A stretch of 64,000 nucleotides of DNA from Eretmocerus hayati (lineage: Eukaryota; Arthropoda; Insecta; Hymenoptera; Aphelinidae). The stretch lies in contig CM056742.1 of the NCBI GenBank assembly GCA_029851415.1, forward strand, positions 101,476,976 through 101,540,975, in the 5' to 3' direction. Below are positions 1 through 11,959 of this stretch, one piece after another; within the stretch, counting starts at the first letter, position 1; each line of letters starts with the position of its first letter. The notes below the pieces were generated by a model. That model saw only the letters and a program-made list of their open reading frames with translations. It was not told the DNA's origin and did no database searches. Made by a program: the position numbers and the translations under genes.

Positions 1-128
1 CATTATCATTTTTAGCCCCACGCCATGAGTCATATCCTGGCGAGCATAACGTTGTCAAACAAATCCGCAATGAGCTTCATTGGAGACCTACGGAGCCATT
101 CGGTACTCATCTGGGAGATTTCAGCATA
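1..128. other. Unassigned flank left of the foldback element
   Basis: This short stretch holds no open frame or repeat that I can recognise. It ends where the inverted-repeat arm starts at AAGGAGCTG. Confidence 0.5.
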
Positions 129-3100
129 AAGGAGCTGTTGCAAATAAGGCCAAATCTGCTCCAGAGAATTGGGACTCCAGGTTGCACTGAAATGCGTGTT
201 TTGGGTGTCTGAATATGCATATGAATTTTTTCCGCGTCAAACCAAAGCGTCTCCCAGTAGTGGGCAAAAAGGTGTCCCATTTAAAATACACGTGGAACGC
301 ACTTTCTAGCGTCCCTCTCAAAATTGGCCCAATGGACTATAACGGCTCCAATGAGGATTTGTTCTTGAACAGAAAATACAACTTTTAGGGGTTTTTTCAT
401 GGACGGGAAATGATGTGCTGGTACCGAAAAACCACTTGAGAGATGGAAAATGCGGATCTTTCACGCTAAAACCGGGGAATACTCGAACGGAGTGGGATTA
501 ATCGAAAAGTTGCAGAGGACCAAAGTTGTAGATTATGTTCTAAGCTTCCATTTGGCATCGGTTTTTTATGCATGTATTGGTTGGGGGTTCCCAAAAAACG
601 ACCAAAAGTCGTAAAAAACCATATTTATTGGATTTCTTGGCGATCTCGGGGTAAAAATGGACTGACAAACTATCATATCTTGTGGATCTCATCAAAATAC
701 ACATTTTTGGTTCCCATAATTTTTTCGAAAAAACGCACCAGATTCGAGTTTATAGCGAAAAAGTGCCGGAAATAGGCACTCTCCAACGTTCTCACGCAAA
801 ATACTCGAAAAACGCAAATGGAAACCCTATATAATAATTGCGTGAAAAGTTGCTTTTTTTCGTGTACTTCAAAATGAAAAAAAAATTCATAGCGTTCCGA
901 TGTTCCTGCTTCGAGGAATATGCATTTTTATGCCAGATAACAAGTTTGAGTGGATAAATTCATGGTTCCAGCATGCTATATGCAATTCTACGTCAATGAG
1001 TCATACAACTACATCAATCGGACATGCAAAATCACCAATTTCCATCCACGATCATCATTCGGAGCTATATAAGGTTATGATAAGGATCGAATCTTTGAAC
1101 ACCAGGATTGTTGTCTTTCTCAAAACTTTTTCCAACTGTGAGAATATTGTAGTGTACGAGACTACGAAAATAACCATTCATGAGAACTCATACTCTATGG
1201 CTTGGATTGATATCACAAGTTGATGCAAATAACATTAGAAAGGACTCCTTTATTCTGAGAAGAACGAGAAACGTCAATTCTCTCTCCCTGACGAGATGGC
1301 ATATGGTTCCCATTTGATTATTTGGAGAGCTTTGATTTTGAGAAAGAAAGGCAGATATCATAGCGAGATATGTCTCTTAAGACATATCTCGCTATGATAT
1401 CTGATTTTTTGGAACCCGCCAAAATTATGAGGACCACGGATGCGTATCCAGGAATGTGCATATTGGAGAAATCGTTTGAGCCTCTGTTGCGAGTGACTCG
1501 AGGTATTATGATTTTTGGGCTATTTGCGATTTTTTTAGAGGGAGAAGGTTTGAATCGGGGATTCACATCTACCAACGTACGAATTCACACAATATCAACA
1601 GATTTTGGCAGCTGCGACTTCCGGGGAACCTATGTGCGTGCAAGCTTGCCAGTGTTGGGCCTTGACAAATGAGGAATTCCAATTCGCTCCGAGACGCGCG
1701 CTTTTGAAATTCAAAACGGGCGATTGTGCGCGACCCGTGGCCACCGCATTCACTACAACTGGCGTACTGTGCAGCAGACGGCGAATCTTCGTAAGGGTCA
1801 AACTTAAAAACCATCGCTCAAATGTGGCAACAATGAGCGAGAAAGTTGTAGAACTTGTAAAAACGAAGAGTTTGAGTGGTCGTGAGCTTAAATCCGAGCA
1901 AATTTGAGCTAGTTGAGGCGATTTCGAGATTTGGCGTGCTTTTAGCATAGGCGTCGCAGCCGCCACTCAAGCCGCGGGCTCGCATCCATTCTTTCGAGCT
2001 CCGTGAATCTTTCAATATTGCTCTGATTGATATCCAGAACAGCTCAAAATCTTCGTAATCAAATTTCCAACAACTTTGTCGCTTACTGTTAGCAGGTTCA
2101 AGCTACGGTTTTCTCCTGAATTCACGAAAACCCCATCTGCGCCTATGCTGTGCCTCGCTGTGCACGCTCAATATTGTCATTGGCATGGCGCAGCATGGCG
2201 TCACCCTAGCAGTACGCCAGTTGTACTTCCAAAGTCAGCCACTACGTGGCGCTCCGCTGAATCTCGGAGCGAATAGCACCGGAGAATTTTGATGGATGTG
2301 CCTAGTTTCCGGGATATTCTAGGGCTCTGAACGGTGATCGTGGATGAAAATTGGTGATTTTGCATGTCCGATTGATGTAGTTGTATGACTCATTGACGTA
2401 GAATTGCATATAGCATGCTGGAACCATGAATTTATCCACTCAAACTTGTTATCTGGCATGAAAATGCATATTCCTCGAAGCAGGAACATCGGAACGCTAT
2501 GAATTTTTTTTTCATTTTAAAGTACACAAAAGAGGGCAACTTTTCACGCAATTATTATATAGGGTTTCTATTTGCGTTTTTCGAATATTTTGCGTGAGAA
2601 CGTTGGAGAGTGCCTATTTTCGGCACTTTTTCGCTATAAACTCGAATCTGGTGCGTTTTTTCGAAAAAATTATGGGAACCAAAAATGTGTATTTTGATGA
2701 GATCTACAAGATATGATAGTTTGTCAGTCCATTTTCACCCCGAGATCGCCAAGAAATCCAATAAATATGGTTTTTTACGACTTTTGGTCGTTTTTTGGGA
2801 ACCCCCACCAATACATGCATAAAAAACCGATGCCAAATGGAAGCTTAGAACATAATCTACAACTTTGGTCCTCTGCAACTTCTCGATTAATCCTACTCCG
2901 TTCGAGTATTCCCCGGTTTTAGCGTGAAAGATCCGCATTTTCCATCTCTCAAGTGGTTTTTCGGTACCAGCACATCATTTCCCGTCCATGAAAAAACCCC
3001 TAAAAGTTGTATTTTCTGTTCAAGAACAAATCCTCATTGGAGCCGTTATAGTCCATTGGGCCAATTTTGAGAGGGACGCTAGAAAATGCGTTCCACGTGT

Positions 3101-3259
3101 ATTTTAAATGGGACACCTTTTTGCCCACTACTGGGAGACGCTTTGGTTTGACGCGGAAAAAATTCATATGCATATTCAGACACCCAAAACACGCATTTCA
3201 GTGCAACCTGGAGTCCCAATTCTCTGGAGCAGATTTGGCCTTATTTGCAACAGCTCCTT
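129..3259. mobile_element. Foldback/MITE-like element with ~935-bp inverted arms
   Basis: Positions 129-1063 are repeated in reverse complement at 2322-3259, and mirror coordinates add to 3388 along the arms. The outer ends read AAGGAGCTGTTGCAAATAAG and its reverse complement. Flanks are TA on the left and AA on the right, so a TA target duplication is possible but imperfect. The arms carry no conserved coding sequence; their open frames are simply mirrored. The 1.26-kb interior has weaker inverted pairs, for example around 1685 versus 2260 and 1749 versus 2206, so it may be a second foldback nested in the first. It is non-autonomous and the superfamily is not clear; Tc1/mariner-like is only a guess. 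Confidence 0.85.
1352..1403. repeat. Perfect 24-bp hairpin with 4-nt loop
   Basis: CAGATATCATAGCGAGATAT continues to TGTCT and is mirrored exactly at 1380-1403 after the loop CTTA (1376-1379). It lies in the interior of the 129-3259 element. A perfect stem of this size in otherwise decayed DNA points to a recent small foldback or an inverted duplication. Confidence 0.85.
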
Positions 3260-5709
3260 AATACTCAAGACGATACGATGTCACTCGGAATAGTCCGAGA
3301 TCATGTGAGGGTATAGAGGAATCGTTCTACAGGCCAAATTATCCGTGATATTCCTGCATGCTATCCAATGCAACTTGGAATTAGAGGTGAATGCGAGGGA
3401 GATGAGTCCTATTGAGGATCTAGCATGTAAAGATCGACATCCCCCCACTCTAAATTCTAGGTGGACACAACCAGCGCAATCCCCACTTGTCCTTGAGACG
3501 ACGGAATCACTTGAAACAATCTCCAATAGCTTGAAATCATAGATCCCCTGCATCTCTGGTGTGGAAAGTATTAGTGCAGATGGGAACCGTGGATTTATTT
3601 CTTAGATTGAATATTTCGAAAGTGTGAACGTGTACAGCAAACGTAGAACATGTAATTTCTGTCTACAGACCCGGATATTGAGAGCTGATACGACCGAAGA
3701 TGTCTCAGATACTTATTCTGATGATTCTGATGGGAAGAAGTCTGACAAGTTGAGCCTTCATCTTAGCAAGAACTCAGAATCGATCAAGGAGGCTGCCTCC
3801 GAATCTAGGTGAGTACAACACTGATCGGACTACTTTGGGGACTCAGAAATGAACTCGGAGAATTGGGATGCAACCCATCCATCATTTGAGCCCGAAGAGA
3901 TAGTTTTGCTCCCTATACTACTGCATGAAAATGAATAGAGCTGAGCTAGACTGAACTATTGCAATTTCGATGCAGTGCTGGCGCTCTCTCTCTTCTTGGT
4001 CACAGTGGTCTGACCCAGATTCATCCCTTTGCTCCGTGTTGATACGAAAGTGTTATACTTGACTGAAATATTAAACAACGAGATGTGACGGACAACAAGA
4101 TTGGCGATGGATGCGTCGCGTGATACTGCAAACAATGATCATTCCCATATTCTTGCTCAACAATATCGTCCGGGTCTTAGCTCATCCCTCGGCTCCATTT
4201 TGTAACTAGGTAGGCCTTCAAAATCTCTGACCATGGTGCAATCACGGATGGGCCTGATATCTACAGCTTTGATTATAACGAAACTGTCTCCGTTCTATCG
4301 ACTTCCACTGGGATAATGGGACCACATGTGCCCAGGCTCGATGTTTTGATACTCTACCACATCTTCACAGTGAAAATTGACGGTCTTAACCCTCATTCAT
4401 GTTTCCATGTGCAGGAACTTTGTTGAATACAAGTTGAGAACCGAAGGATTCCGGATAACCTGACTGTCCTCAGAACCACGATGAACAACTGGTTCCGTCA
4501 TGACCAAGGTTTATGGGGACTCCCGTGATCGCGAAATGTACAGAGATCGTTGAAGCCTACCTAGTAATGAATCGGTGTCTAAATATGTTCTGAGGCTCGA
4601 ATGAAAGAACATTCCCGTGACGTCTTCAGGGTTTTGTGATGGAATTTGTGATCCCGTGTAACACGGTGAATGTGGGAACGATTACTGTTTGGAGTGCCAC
4701 ATGACGCGGCCACCGCCATCCCCGCTGCTTATCGCTTATCGTTGCTCAATGTTCCAGTTATATATGACTTTTTCGTACCCCTAGACAGATAATGGAGTGA
4801 TGAATCGTAGTTAAACCATGGCAACTAATCGGGGGAAGTATTCATTATTGCATCAAAATCGCAACAATTTGGTCTAGCTCAGCTCTACACCTGAAAATTT
4901 TTATTTCATTCGGAAATGATTGAAATCTATCTTCCAGGGCTGAGATGATAGGTAGGTTGCGTCTGAGTCTTCCAAGATTTTGCAAGTTGAACGTGCTTCG
5001 GAACGTACTTCTCGCTCCTAGTTGCGTTATTCCTTGAATGAAAATGCAGAAGATACCCTTTTCTTGCACTTTTTGATCGATTGAGTCTCCACCGGTGTTG
5101 TTAGGCTTGTAAATTCGATGAATACAGAAAGATACATTGGAAATGGATGAATTTCATAGCCAGGATTTCCCCTTGAATATCTCCGTATTTGGTGTACAGA
5201 GATGCTGGATTCTTTAATGCCCAGCAACATTCCGTTATAATGAACCAGGGCAATTTTTGGATTTTGGAGCAGTGATCGAGAAATTGCGTTCCCAATGTAT
5301 CCCAGATGGAGGACTATGTGCTCCTACGTGATTCTGGAGTAACTTCTGATGGGAATAGAGTACGAGCCTATCCTAGGATCTGAAGAGGCTGTCTTTTTGG
5401 GACTTCTGACCCAAAAACATTCCGAGTTGATTGAGGCCTATGTGGAAAGGGTCCTTCAATTTCAGTGATAACAGCGGCATACAGGAAAAGTATCTGTACT
5501 TTCGACCCGAACTACTCTTATATATGTATTTTGGCATGCTGAATCCGAATCCGAGGCTGGTTAGTCCCGTTCTTATCTCGATTTCGGAAAAATCGTGAAG
5601 ATTCAGTGGGAAACGTGTAAATAGTGGGAAATAGCGTCACAACTCGGATCAATATACATCAATCTACATATTTTGGGCTGTAAACCTGTACTCGAGGGCT
5701 TTTCCGGTT
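3260..5709. other. Unassigned DNA, no repeat family recognised
   Basis: No long open frame, no transposon motif and no tandem structure is visible over about 2.4 kb, apart from the weak exon candidate at 3624-3808. It may be single-copy intergenic or intronic DNA, which would make it the least repetitive part of the window. Confidence 0.4.
3624..3808 (+). other. Candidate coding exon ending at a consensus splice donor
   Basis: An open frame runs from ATG at 3624 to a strong donor, AG|GTGAGT, with GT at 3809-3810. The peptide is acidic and Ser/Asp-rich (SDTYSDDSDGKKSDKL), like linker segments of nuclear proteins. It has a CNFC pair near the start but no full zinc finger. No matching acceptor or partner exon was found nearby, so it could be chance. 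Confidence 0.2.
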
Positions 5710-5953
5710 CTGAACACGAATACACAATCAGAATAATCATTTCTTCGAGTACAAGATGGTGGTTCCGAAATGGCGGAATGGAAATTTCCGAAAACTGCTC
5801 CGTTTAGCTCCAAAACCTCTTTTCGGGGTCGCTGATCACGAATATGATGTCAGAATCGTGATTTTGTCCAATCCAAGATGGCGGATCAAAAATGGCGAAA
5901 CGAGGTTGCCTGAGAACTGCTCATTTCAGCTCAGAACACTCTTCTCGAGTTTT
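5710..5953 (+). repeat. Two-unit direct repeat, ~122-bp period
   Basis: CTGAACACGAAT at 5710 and CTGATCACGAAT at 5832 begin two related units. Each continues through an AAGATGG(T/C)GG-type segment, then AATGGCG, then a CTGCTC-containing segment. The units are diverged but collinear. This may be an edge of the larger degenerate satellite that follows. Confidence 0.6.
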
Positions 5954-6159
5954 CTTTAGAGGTACGAGTTTGGACGGAGTTCATTCTTGTATCTCTCGGT
6001 ACAAACTATCTGATCGCAAGTTCAAATTCAAATTCTGGTTTTTTTTTTCATGCGAACGGAAAAAATTCTCTCAAAGTGTTCAAAAGGAATGAGTCTGAAA
6101 TATGGGATCGTGTCGCCCGTAAAAGTTGAGTTCGAGATTGACTTTCTTCATAATTTGGT

Positions 6160-6640
6160 GATCATCCAACTTTCCAGGATAGTTAATCGGAGATATTCAA
6201 ATTTGGAAAAGCAAGGGCAGTCGATGCATAGGTTCTCAGGTGTTATTCAAACTATTCGGGTACGAAACGCCATTTTAGCTCGAGCTCGCGGATAATCCGA
6301 GTATTATCTTGATTTCTCTCGCAATCCGTGATCAGATTGTGGCTAAGTGGATAGCTTAAAACAGAAAGTAGGACCCAAATCTGTGAGGGATTACGATTTC
6401 GGCATGGGTTTGCTATGATATCGCCTCCAATCCGAATTACAGCCGGGAATTCTGATAACATAGCATAGGCAGTCGATGTTCAAGTTTTGGAGTGTTATTC
6501 AAATTATCTGACTCTAAGATGCTTTCGCGGCTGCAGCTCATAAAATCATCCGGGTCTATTGTGAATTTCCTTTGCAATTTGTGACCAGGAGTGGGTACTC
6601 AGATCCGAAAAACAGCACTGAAATCTACTCTCTCAGCATC
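6160..6640 (+). repeat. Degenerate ~250-bp satellite, two units
   Basis: The motif GTGTTATTCAAA(C/A)TAT appears near 6240 and again near 6492, about 252 bp apart, each time after a GCAGTCGATG segment. The same motif and spacing define the longer array at 9350-11480, so this is a detached block of the same satellite. Confidence 0.65.
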
Positions 6641-7050
6641 AATCAGCTATTATATAAATGAAATATCAGCTATTACTCCCATTGGTCGTCAAACTGCTGA
6701 TCAAATCAGCAAACAATAGAATCACGCTTAAATGGATAATTTTGGGGGGAAAACTCCACAAATCCGGGTTCCAATATCGACATGAAGACATTAGAGACTT
6801 CTCCAGACCAAGTCGCGACGAACTAAGGCGTATTCGTTTGATATTTACTCATTTTGTGATATGAGAGGCCCTATATAACTGATTATAATCAGCTATAAAT
6901 CAGTGATTATAGCTGAAATTCAGCTACGGTAGCTATTCGTGTCAGTGAAAAACCGTCGACTGAAATATCAGCTTATAATAGCTGATTCAGTCAGCTAACA
7001 TAGCTGGAATCTCAGCTAATATAGCTGATTTTTCAGCTAAACGATATTCG
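6641..7050. repeat. Cluster of AGCTGA/TCAGCT words
   Basis: The hexamer TCAGCT and its complement AGCTGA recur many times in both orientations, spaced by AT-rich DNA, especially at 6870-7045 (for example TAGCTGATTCAGTCAGCTAA). Because both orientations alternate, the DNA can form many short hairpins. A matching cluster lies at 8868-8962, beyond the minisatellite, which suggests that the two clusters belong to one element with the array inside it. Confidence 0.6.
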
Positions 7051-7254
7051 TGTTGTGCCGTACACACTATACAGTGTTACTCTATACAAATACTCAAATT
7101 ACTCCAGGACTTGTTCTAGACTAATATTATCATCACAATAACAATAAATTTGTAGGTCCCAAATGGATCGTATTCCAAGCACTACTTTCTAGATCGATAA
7201 TGGAGTTTCCTGAATGGTCATGATATGAAGATACAGATTACTACGTTTTTGGTC

Positions 7255-8720
7255 TGAAGTATATGTCCCAAATGTGGGCCACCCTCCACAGAGCTACATG
7301 CCCCGAATGTGGGCCGACCTCTAAAACTCAACATTCCCCGAATGTGAGCCACACTCTACAACACTACATGCCCCGAATGTGGGCCACCTTCTATGATACT
7401 ATATGCTCCTAATGTGGGCCACCTCGTATAACACTATATGCCCCGAACGTGGGCCACCCTTCCCCCGAATGTGGGCCACCCTCTATGAGACCATATGCCC
7501 CGAATATGAGCCACCCTTGCCCCGAATGTGGGCCACCTCTTATAACACTACATGCCCCGAATGTGGGCCACCTCTTATCACACTATATGCCCCGAATGTG
7601 GGCCACCTCTTATAACACTATATTCCCCGAATGTGGGCCACCTTTCATCACACTATATGCCCCGAATGTGGGCCACCTCTTATAACACTATATGCCCCGA
7701 ATGTGGGCCACCTATTATGATACTATATGCCCCGAATGTGGGCCACCCTTGACCCGAATGTGGTCCACCTCTTATCACACTATATGACCCGAATGTGGGC
7801 CACCTATTATAACACTATATGCCTCGAATGTGGGCCACCTATTATCACACTATATGCCCCGAATGTGGTCCACCTCCTATAAGACTTCATGCCCCGAATG
7901 TGGGCCACCCTTGCCCCGAACGTGGGCCACCTCTTATCACACTATATGCCCCGAATGTGGGCCACCCTTGCCCCGAATGTGGGCCACCTATTATAACACT
8001 ATATGCCCCGAATGTGGGCCACCTATTATAACACTATATGCCCCGAATGTGGTCCACCTATTATGATACTATATGCCCCGAATGTGGGCCACCCTTGACC
8101 CGAATGTGGTCCACCTCTTATCACACTATATGACCCGAATGTGGGCCACCTATTATAACACTATATGCCTCGAATGTGGGCCACCTATTATCACACTATA
8201 TGCCCCGAATGTGGTCCACCTCCTATAAGACTTCATGCCCCGAATGTGGGCCACCCTTGCCCCGAACGTGGGCCACCTCTTATCACACTATATGCCCCGA
8301 ATGTGGGCCACCCTTGCCCCGAATGTGGGCCACCTATTATAACACTATATGCCCCGAATGTGGGCCACCTATTATAACACTATATGCCCCGAATGTGGTC
8401 CACCTCCTATAAGACTTCATGCCCCGAATGTGGGCCACCCTTGCCCCGAATGTGGGCTACCTTTTATCACACTATATGCCCCGAATGTGGGCCACCTCTT
8501 ATAACACTATATGCCCCGAATGTGGGCCACCTCTTATAACACTATATGCCCCGAATGTGGGCCACCTATTATAAAACTATATGCCCCGAATGTGGGCCAC
8601 CCTTTATAACACTGCATGCCCCGAATGTGGGCCAATCTCCTCAGAGCTATAGAGGGTGGCCCACATTCGGGGCATAGGTGGCCCATATTCGGGACATAGG
8701 TGGCCCACATTCGGGACATT
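7255..8720 (+). repeat. 35-bp minisatellite with higher-order structure
   Basis: The unit is close to CCCCGAATGTGGGCCACCTA followed by TTATAACACTATATG (35 bp), with shorter 22-bp variants ending CCCTTG. About 40 units are present. A block of units is repeated exactly with a 346-bp period (features at 7819 recur at 8165), so the array has a higher-order repeat from recent unequal exchange. The last units, 8650-8718, are in reverse orientation (GGTGGCCCACATTCGGG). There are no unique spacers, so it is not CRISPR-like. Open frames across it are artefacts of the unit. Confidence 0.95.
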
Positions 8721-8867
8721 ACAGTGACTCGAAAATTGGACAATAAAGTAAATCTCACTGCACAATATGAACGACTATGAACACCTGTGCCAAAAACTTA
8801 TCACGAGATGCAGAGAAATTGAAGAATTACACCCCTGGGCGGCGCACATCATTGCATATCACATCCC
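8721..8867. other. Unique sequence between minisatellite and word cluster
   Basis: Short non-repetitive stretch with no open frame of note. Confidence 0.4.
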
Positions 8868-8962
8868 GTAATAGCTGATTCAATCAGTGAAAATCCGTTC
8901 ATGTTAGCTGACAGAATCAGCCATCATCAGCTGATTTCCAGCTATCCTAGCTGATTGGCGCT
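8868..8962. repeat. Second AGCTGA/TCAGCT cluster
   Basis: This cluster repeats the same words as 6641-7050, including TAGCTGATTCAATCAG and CATCAGCTGATTTCCAGCTA. It lies just beyond the minisatellite. It may be the other end of the element that contains the array. Confidence 0.55.
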
Positions 8963-9349
8963 GAGAGAGTACTTCCTGTCAGAATTTCTCAAGGCAATGC
9001 GGTCGCGGTGCACGATGAGTTTTGTTCACAAAATCCCGAGATCTTTCCCAATTCTGGCTTAACGACGAGCTGTCAAGGCTTCATAGTCATCCAACTTGGC
9101 CTGGATAACTCTTCGTTCAGCCAAACTTGGGAAGGATTTGAAGTTCCTCGTGAACAAACATCCCGGGCATTATTCTCGTTTGTTGAATTATTATTGGGGA
9201 ATTATTCTCGTCCATCTTGGCGAGTTATGTACCCTCATTCAAATGATGATTGGTCATGGACAACTCATGTCGGATTTCGTATCGTAGAAATGTTGAGTTG
9301 TAAGCGAGGAATAATTCCCGGGTTGCACGGCGACCGCATCGCCTTAATA
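8963..9349. other. Unassigned DNA before the 250-bp satellite
   Basis: An open frame of 139 codons crosses this stretch from 9008 and runs on into the satellite. It has no recognisable domain, and its end lies in repeat DNA, so I do not call it a gene. Confidence 0.4.
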
Positions 9350-11480
9350 GGCTTGCAATCAGAATCACCTCAAATCCCTGTCATATCTGAGGATTTTGAT
9401 GGCATAGTTTGGTCAGTCCTTGCCTAGGGTCTCAGATGCCATCCAAACTAATATCCGACCATGAGATGCCGTTCTAGCTAGAGCTCACAATCGATCCGAA
9501 TTCAACGTTGAATTTTATCTCAATTTGAACAGATCCTGGCCGAGAGAGTAATCCAAAATGGAAAACAGCTCTCGAATCTGTCTAATATCGCATTCTCTTA
9601 ATGGATCCTTGATGAGAACCGCCCGAAACCTGAGTCATATCTGAGAATTTTGATGACATAGCATGGACACTCGATGCTCAAGATTCCAGATGTTGTCCGA
9701 AATAATATCGTACGAAATGCCGTCGCAGAGAGAGCTCTTGATCAATCCGAATTTGAACCTAATTTTCATGCAATTCGTCATCAGATTCTTGCTGACAGAA
9801 TTGTCACGTCTCGAAAGCAGCACTGGAATCCCCTCCGTGTCACCCCCCCCTCGATCACGATGGAAATTACCTGAACACCTAGTCATATCTGAAAATTCCG
9901 TTGCCATAGTTTGCGGCCAAAGCTCAGGTTCTCAGGAGTTATCCAAACTATTCGACTATGAGATGCCGTTCTACCTAGCGCTAGCAATCAGTCCAAGTTC
10001 AATGTTAATTTTTCTCGCAATTTGTTATCAGATCCTGGTACTAGAATGAAGTGGAGAGCAGCACTGGAAACGGTTTGGTTCTGCAATGTCCTGATAGATT
10101 CGGAATGAGAATCACCTCAAATCCGAGTCATAGCTGAGAATTCTGATGATATAGCGTGGACAGCCCATGCTCAGGTTCTCTGGTGTTATTCAAACTATTC
10201 GACTATAAGATGCCGTTCTCCCTAGGGTTTGCGATTAATCTGAATTAAATGTGAATCCCCTTCGCAGTGTGATCCAATTCTCTCCGAGAGAGTATCCTAA
10301 ACAGGAAAGCAGAACTCGAATCTGTTTGGTATCTCATTCTCCCAAAAGGTTTGCAATTGTAATAACCTCAATTTCGAGTCCTATCTGGGAATTCTGATGA
10401 GATAGCATTCTTATCTTAAGCTCAGGTTTCCGGGTGTTATCCACGATAGCATATCATGAGATGCCGTTGCAGATGGAGCTCTCGACCTAACCGAATGTCA
10501 TGTCGATTATCTCAGGTGTTATTCAATTCATTCGACAATAACTTACTTTTCCAGCTGAAACTTACGAATCATTCGAATCTGTGTGAGTTGTTATCGTCGT
10601 GTGTGATCAGATTCTCACTAGGAGAGGAGCGAAAACCAGAGCACAGCACTGTAATCTGCTTTGTGTCCCAATTCTTCGATAGGTTCGTGATGAGGATCAC
10701 CTTGAATCGGAATCATATCTGAGGAATTCAATGAACTAGTTTGGACAGTCAGACCTGAGCTTCTTAGATGTTACTCGGACAGTTTTCCGACTATGGGATG
10801 TCGAGTTAGCTATAACTCACAAATATTCCAAATACGATGTCGTTCTCTATCTCCATTCGTAATTTTCTGGCAGAAAGAGTAAGTTTAACTCTAAAACGAG
10901 AAGCAGCTCTCGAATCTGTTCGGTGTCGCATTTTTCCAATAGGTTTGATTTCAGGATTCCCTCAATTTCAAGTCATATTTGATGATCAAGATGCCATAGC
11001 TTGGGCGATAGATGCTCAGGTACTCAGGTGTTATTCAAACCATTCGACAATGAAGTGCCGTTCTAGCTAGAGATCGCAATCAATCCGAATTTGGAGTTGA
11101 TTCTTCTCACATTTTGTGATCAGCTTCTCGCTGAAACATTAACCTCAAGCAAGAAGCAGCACTCAAATCTGTTTCGTATCACAATTTCCTAATAGGCTCA
11201 CGATGAGAATTCCGATCAGAGTCATAGCTGAGAATTTTGATGACATAGCATGGGCAGTCAATGTTCCGGTTTTCAGGTGTCATCCAAATTATTCGACTAA
11301 AAGATGCTATCCCAGCTGTAACCAATGGATCATTCGATATCCCTGTGAATCATCCTTGCTATGTGTGATTAGATTCTCGCTAGAAGAAAAACCAAAACCT
11401 AAAATCAGCACTGAAATCTGCTTCGTCTTACGACTTCTCCATAGGTTCGCGATCAGGATCATCTCAAATCCGTGCCATGA
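9350..11480 (+). repeat. Degenerate ~250-bp satellite, about eight to nine units
   Basis: Anchor motifs related to GGTGTTATTCAAACTATTCG followed by ATGAGATGCCGTTCTAGC recur near 9435, 9690, 9937, 10183, 10432, 10769, 11027 and 11275, mostly 246-258 bp apart. Between anchors each unit carries, in order, a CAATC-AATCCGAATT segment, a GATCAGATTCTCGCT segment, AGCAGCACT-GAATCTG, and TGAGAATTCTGATGACATAG. Units differ by many substitutions and small indels, so this is an old satellite without recent homogenisation. Confidence 0.8.
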
Positions 11481-11959
11481 AGATGGAGGAGAGAGGCGGC
11501 CTTCTGCCACAAGTTTCAGGGGAGATATTTAACTGCAAAATCGTAGGAGTTTATTATAAAATAGATGAGATATAGCCTTCAGCCACAAGTCTTGAATAGG
11601 CGAAAAACGAAAGGCTCAACCAACAAATTATGAGTACATACCCATTCATCAGAAACACATTAAATCAATGAAAAATAGATGAATTCATACAGCGATCTCA
11701 TTCCTGGTAAATGATAAAGACCTATGATTAATCACAATTCAGTTTCAATTCACGGATTCTCAAGAGGTGGGAGTGGTGCCGTTCAACAATGTGAGGCAGT
11801 GCCTGATTGGAATTGAAACAATACAGAAGGAAAGAAGGGAAGAAGTCGAAATGGTGAACGAGATTATCCATTACGAGTGAAGATGACCAGACTACAACGA
11901 AACACTGGGCATCAACTAGGGTGAGTGATTCTCTGGAATATATACAATCCCAGATATTT
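11481..11959. other. Unassigned DNA upstream of the LINE
   Basis: No domain or repeat is recognised. The LINE 5' end probably lies here, because ORF1 homology starts near 11960. No promoter-like motif was identified. Confidence 0.4.

Noticed and set aside
121..321. Conserved 64-66-residue peptide seen at 121-321 (minus) and 3067-3261 (plus)
   Set aside because: It is the same arm sequence read twice from the 129-3259 foldback; no start signal or homology supports a gene.
7403..8412. Long Cys/Pro-rich open frames across the 35-bp array (CPECGPP-type repeats)
   Set aside because: They follow the repeat unit, occur in several frames at once, and change frame with the 22-bp variants; no gene signals surround them.
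7255..8720. CRISPR-like array
   Set aside because: There are no unique spacers between repeats and no cas genes; this is a head-to-tail minisatellite in eukaryotic DNA.
9008..9427. 139-codon open frame as a gene
   Set aside because: No recognisable domain; it begins in unassigned DNA and ends inside the degenerate 250-bp satellite.
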